Positions 62,539 through 64,000 of a DNA stretch of 64,000 nucleotides are shown one piece after another; position 1 is the stretch's first letter; each line of letters opens with the position of its first letter. A program made the position numbers and the translations under genes. The notes under the pieces were generated by a model that saw only the letters and a program-made list of their open reading frames with translations, was not told where the DNA came from and ran no database searches. Source of the stretch: Aeriscardovia aeriphila (GTDB taxonomy: Bacteria; Actinomycetota; Actinomycetes; Actinomycetales; Bifidobacteriaceae); the NCBI RefSeq assembly GCF_002259595.1, contig NZ_MWWU01000001.1, positions 1-64,000 of the forward strand, in the 5' to 3' direction.

Positions 62539-64000
62539 ATGGATAAAAACGGTGTGATGCTTGCTGACCTCACCCCACTTCCTGACAAAGTGGGTGTTGA
62601 AGGCCTCGAAGATAAGTGGACCGAAAAATGGGCCGCTGAAAAAACTTATGCTTTCGATGGAAACCATCCTCGTGGCGAGGTGTACTCCATCGATACCCCA
62701 CCGCCAACTGCTTCTGGCCATCTGCACGTCGGCCATGTGTTCTCCTACACACATACCGACGTGATCGCCCGCTATAAGCGCATGCGCGGTTACGACGTGT
62801 TCTACCCGATGGGCTTCGACGACAACGGCCTGCCAACCGAGCGTCGTGTTCAAAACTACTTTGGTGTGCGCGTCGACACATCTCTTCCTTACGACCCGAA
62901 CTTTAAGCCACCTTTCCACGGCACTGAAGGCAAGAAGCTGGAAGCTCGCGATCAGGTTCCCTGCTCTCGGCGTAACTTCATCGAACTGTGCGAACAGCTC
63001 GCCACCTCCGATGAGGAACAATTCCGCGACTTGTGGACCAAGATTGGCCTGTCCGTAGATTGGGACCAGGTGTATCACACCATCGGTGAGCGTCCTCGCA
63101 AGGTCGCTCAGAAGGCCTTCCTGCGCAATCTCGCTCGTGGCGAGGTGTACCAGAAGGAAGCTCCTGGCTTGTGGGACGTCACTTTCCAGACGGCCGTTGC
63201 TCAGGCTGAGCTGGAAGCTCGCCCTTACCCGGGCAACTACCACAAGCTGGCCTTCCACAAGGCTGATGGTTCTGGTGACGTGTTCATTGAAACTACTCGT
63301 CCAGAATTGTTGGCTGCTTGCTGCGCTCTGATTGTCAATCCTGATGATGAGCGTTATAAGGACCTTCCTGGTACGAAGGTTCTCTCCCCTGTTTTCGGTG
63401 TGGAAGTTCCTGTTTACGCTCATCCTTCTGCTCAGCCTGATAAGGGCACGGGCGTGGTGATGTGCTGCACCTTTGGTGATACTACTGATGTTCAGTGGTG
63501 GCGTGAGCTTCACCTTCCTACTCGCTCTATCATCATGCGTAATGGTCGCATCAACCCAGAAACCCCTGAGTGGATCACTTCCGACAAGGGCCGCGAAGTG
63601 TACGCAACTTTGGCTGGTAAGACGACCTTCTCTGCTCGTAAGGCAATGGTGGAGGCTCTTCAGGAAACTGGCGAAATGATTGGCGAACCGGTGCCAACCA
63701 TGCGCGAGACGAACTTCTATGAGAAGGGCGAAAAGCCTCTCGAGATTATCACTTCTCGTCAGTGGTACCTCTCCAATGGTGGTACGGACCTTGAGCTTCG
63801 TGACAAGCTGTTGGCTCGTGGCCGTGAGCTCGTTTTCCATCCTGATTTCATGCGTGCTCGCTATGAGAATTGGGTCAATGGTTTGAATTCTGATTGGCTC
63901 ATTTCCCGCCAGCGCTTCTTCGGTGTTCCTTTCCCGCTGTGGTACCCAGTCAAGGACAACGGTGAAGTCGATTATGACCATCCGATCACTCCTGAAGAAA
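62539..64000 (+). CDS. valS: Valyl-tRNA synthetase, N-terminal part (runs off the right edge)
   Basis: The first 487 codons of a class I synthetase (full length about 900). The HIGH motif is TASGHLHVGH (about residue 58), followed by GFDDNGLPTERRVQ. The editing (CP1) domain begins near 200, with the threonine-rich stretch FIETTRPELLAACCALIVNP. It differs from IleS by the start EDKWTEKW and the HVFSYTHTD stretch. The ATG at 62539 has no ribosome site; TATAGA lies 9 nt upstream, as expected for a leaderless or nearly leaderless transcript. No T-box was seen in the 120-bp gap before it. Confidence 0.93.
   Translation, partial: MDKNGVMLADLTPLPDKVGVEGLEDKWTEKWAAEKTYAFDGNHPRGEVYSIDTPPPTASGHLHVGHVFSYTHTDVIARYKRMRGYDVFYPMGFDDNGLPTERRVQNYFGVRVDTSLPYDPNFKPPFHGTEGKKLEARDQVPCSRRNFIELCEQLATSDEEQFRDLWTKIGLSVDWDQVYHTIGERPRKVAQKAFLRNLARGEVYQKEAPGLWDVTFQTAVAQAELEARPYPGNYHKLAFHKADGSGDVFIETTRPELLAACCALIVNPDDERYKDLPGTKVLSPVFGVEVPVYAHPSAQPDKGTGVVMCCTFGDTTDVQWWRELHLPTRSIIMRNGRINPETPEWITSDKGREVYATLAGKTTFSARKAMVEALQETGEMIGEPVPTMRETNFYEKGEKPLEIITSRQWYLSNGGTDLELRDKLLARGRELVFHPDFMRARYENWVNGLNSDWLISRQRFFGVPFPLWYPVKDNGEVDYDHPITPEE
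63739..63751 (+). repeat. Copy of the dispersed CTYRAGATTATCA motif (coding)
   Basis: CTCGAGATTATCA, encoding LEII in valS. Confidence 0.7.

Overview
The window comes from a member of the Bifidobacteriaceae. The left edge holds the 5' end of a 16S rRNA gene of bifidobacterial type on the minus strand. The gene content and order (secE-nusG-rplK-rplA, rplU-rpmA-obgE, argS next to thrB, a complete atpBEFHAGDC operon, nucS, glgE, glnR) are also those of this family. The moderate GC content and the serine/alanine-rich, acidic extensions on many proteins would suit a Scardovia- or Aeriscardovia-like genus or a lower-GC Bifidobacterium. I cannot fix the genus from the sequence alone.

Layout. 1-3.6 kb: 16S start, then rplA, rplK, nusG, secE and tRNA-Trp, all on the minus strand. 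3.7-12.4 kb: a DUF4232 lipoprotein on plus, then add-obgE, rpmA, rplU and a very large RNase E/G on minus. 12.9-18.9 kb: a plus-strand family of two long zinc-ribbon membrane proteins with Pro/Gln-rich tails, followed by a third very short zinc-ribbon ORF. 18.9-23.3 kb: a Maf-Nudix fusion, thrB and argS. 23.3-32.9 kb: an accessory island. It has an XRE/ImmA gene broken by an in-frame amber codon, then a type I restriction-modification locus with a silent hsdS cassette facing the active hsdS, a tyrosine recombinase between them, an hsdM frameshifted by a 5-bp tandem duplication, and an intact hsdR, ending at tRNA-Arg. 33-38.5 kb: a thioredoxin/TPR protein, two linked envelope proteins and an FKBP lipoprotein. 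38.7-47 kb: nucS and the whole F1Fo ATP synthase operon. 47.4-51.9 kb: a large surface subtilase. 52-64 kb: tRNA-fMet, an alpha/beta hydrolase, hsp20, glgE, ppa, a membrane protein, glnR, nth, a peptide-type solute-binding protein and the first 487 codons of valS.

Two things stand out. First, the type I system has the architecture of an invertible specificity switch, with three matched inverted repeats around a recombinase. Its methyltransferase gene is at present out of frame at the conserved SGEFFTP motif, so the locus looks switched off or decaying. Second, a short dispersed motif, CTYRAGATTATCA, is strongly over-represented. I counted by hand about 15 exact 13-mers and about 32 copies of the core TGATAATC on both strands, where base composition predicts one or two copies of the core. 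It lies mostly between genes, often just after stop codons, sometimes as inverted pairs, and also inside some genes. The density and the balanced orientation resemble a DNA-uptake-type or protein-binding sequence family, and I know of no description of it.

Base-level counts were made by eye. Functions are assigned from recognisable motifs and family knowledge, without database searches.
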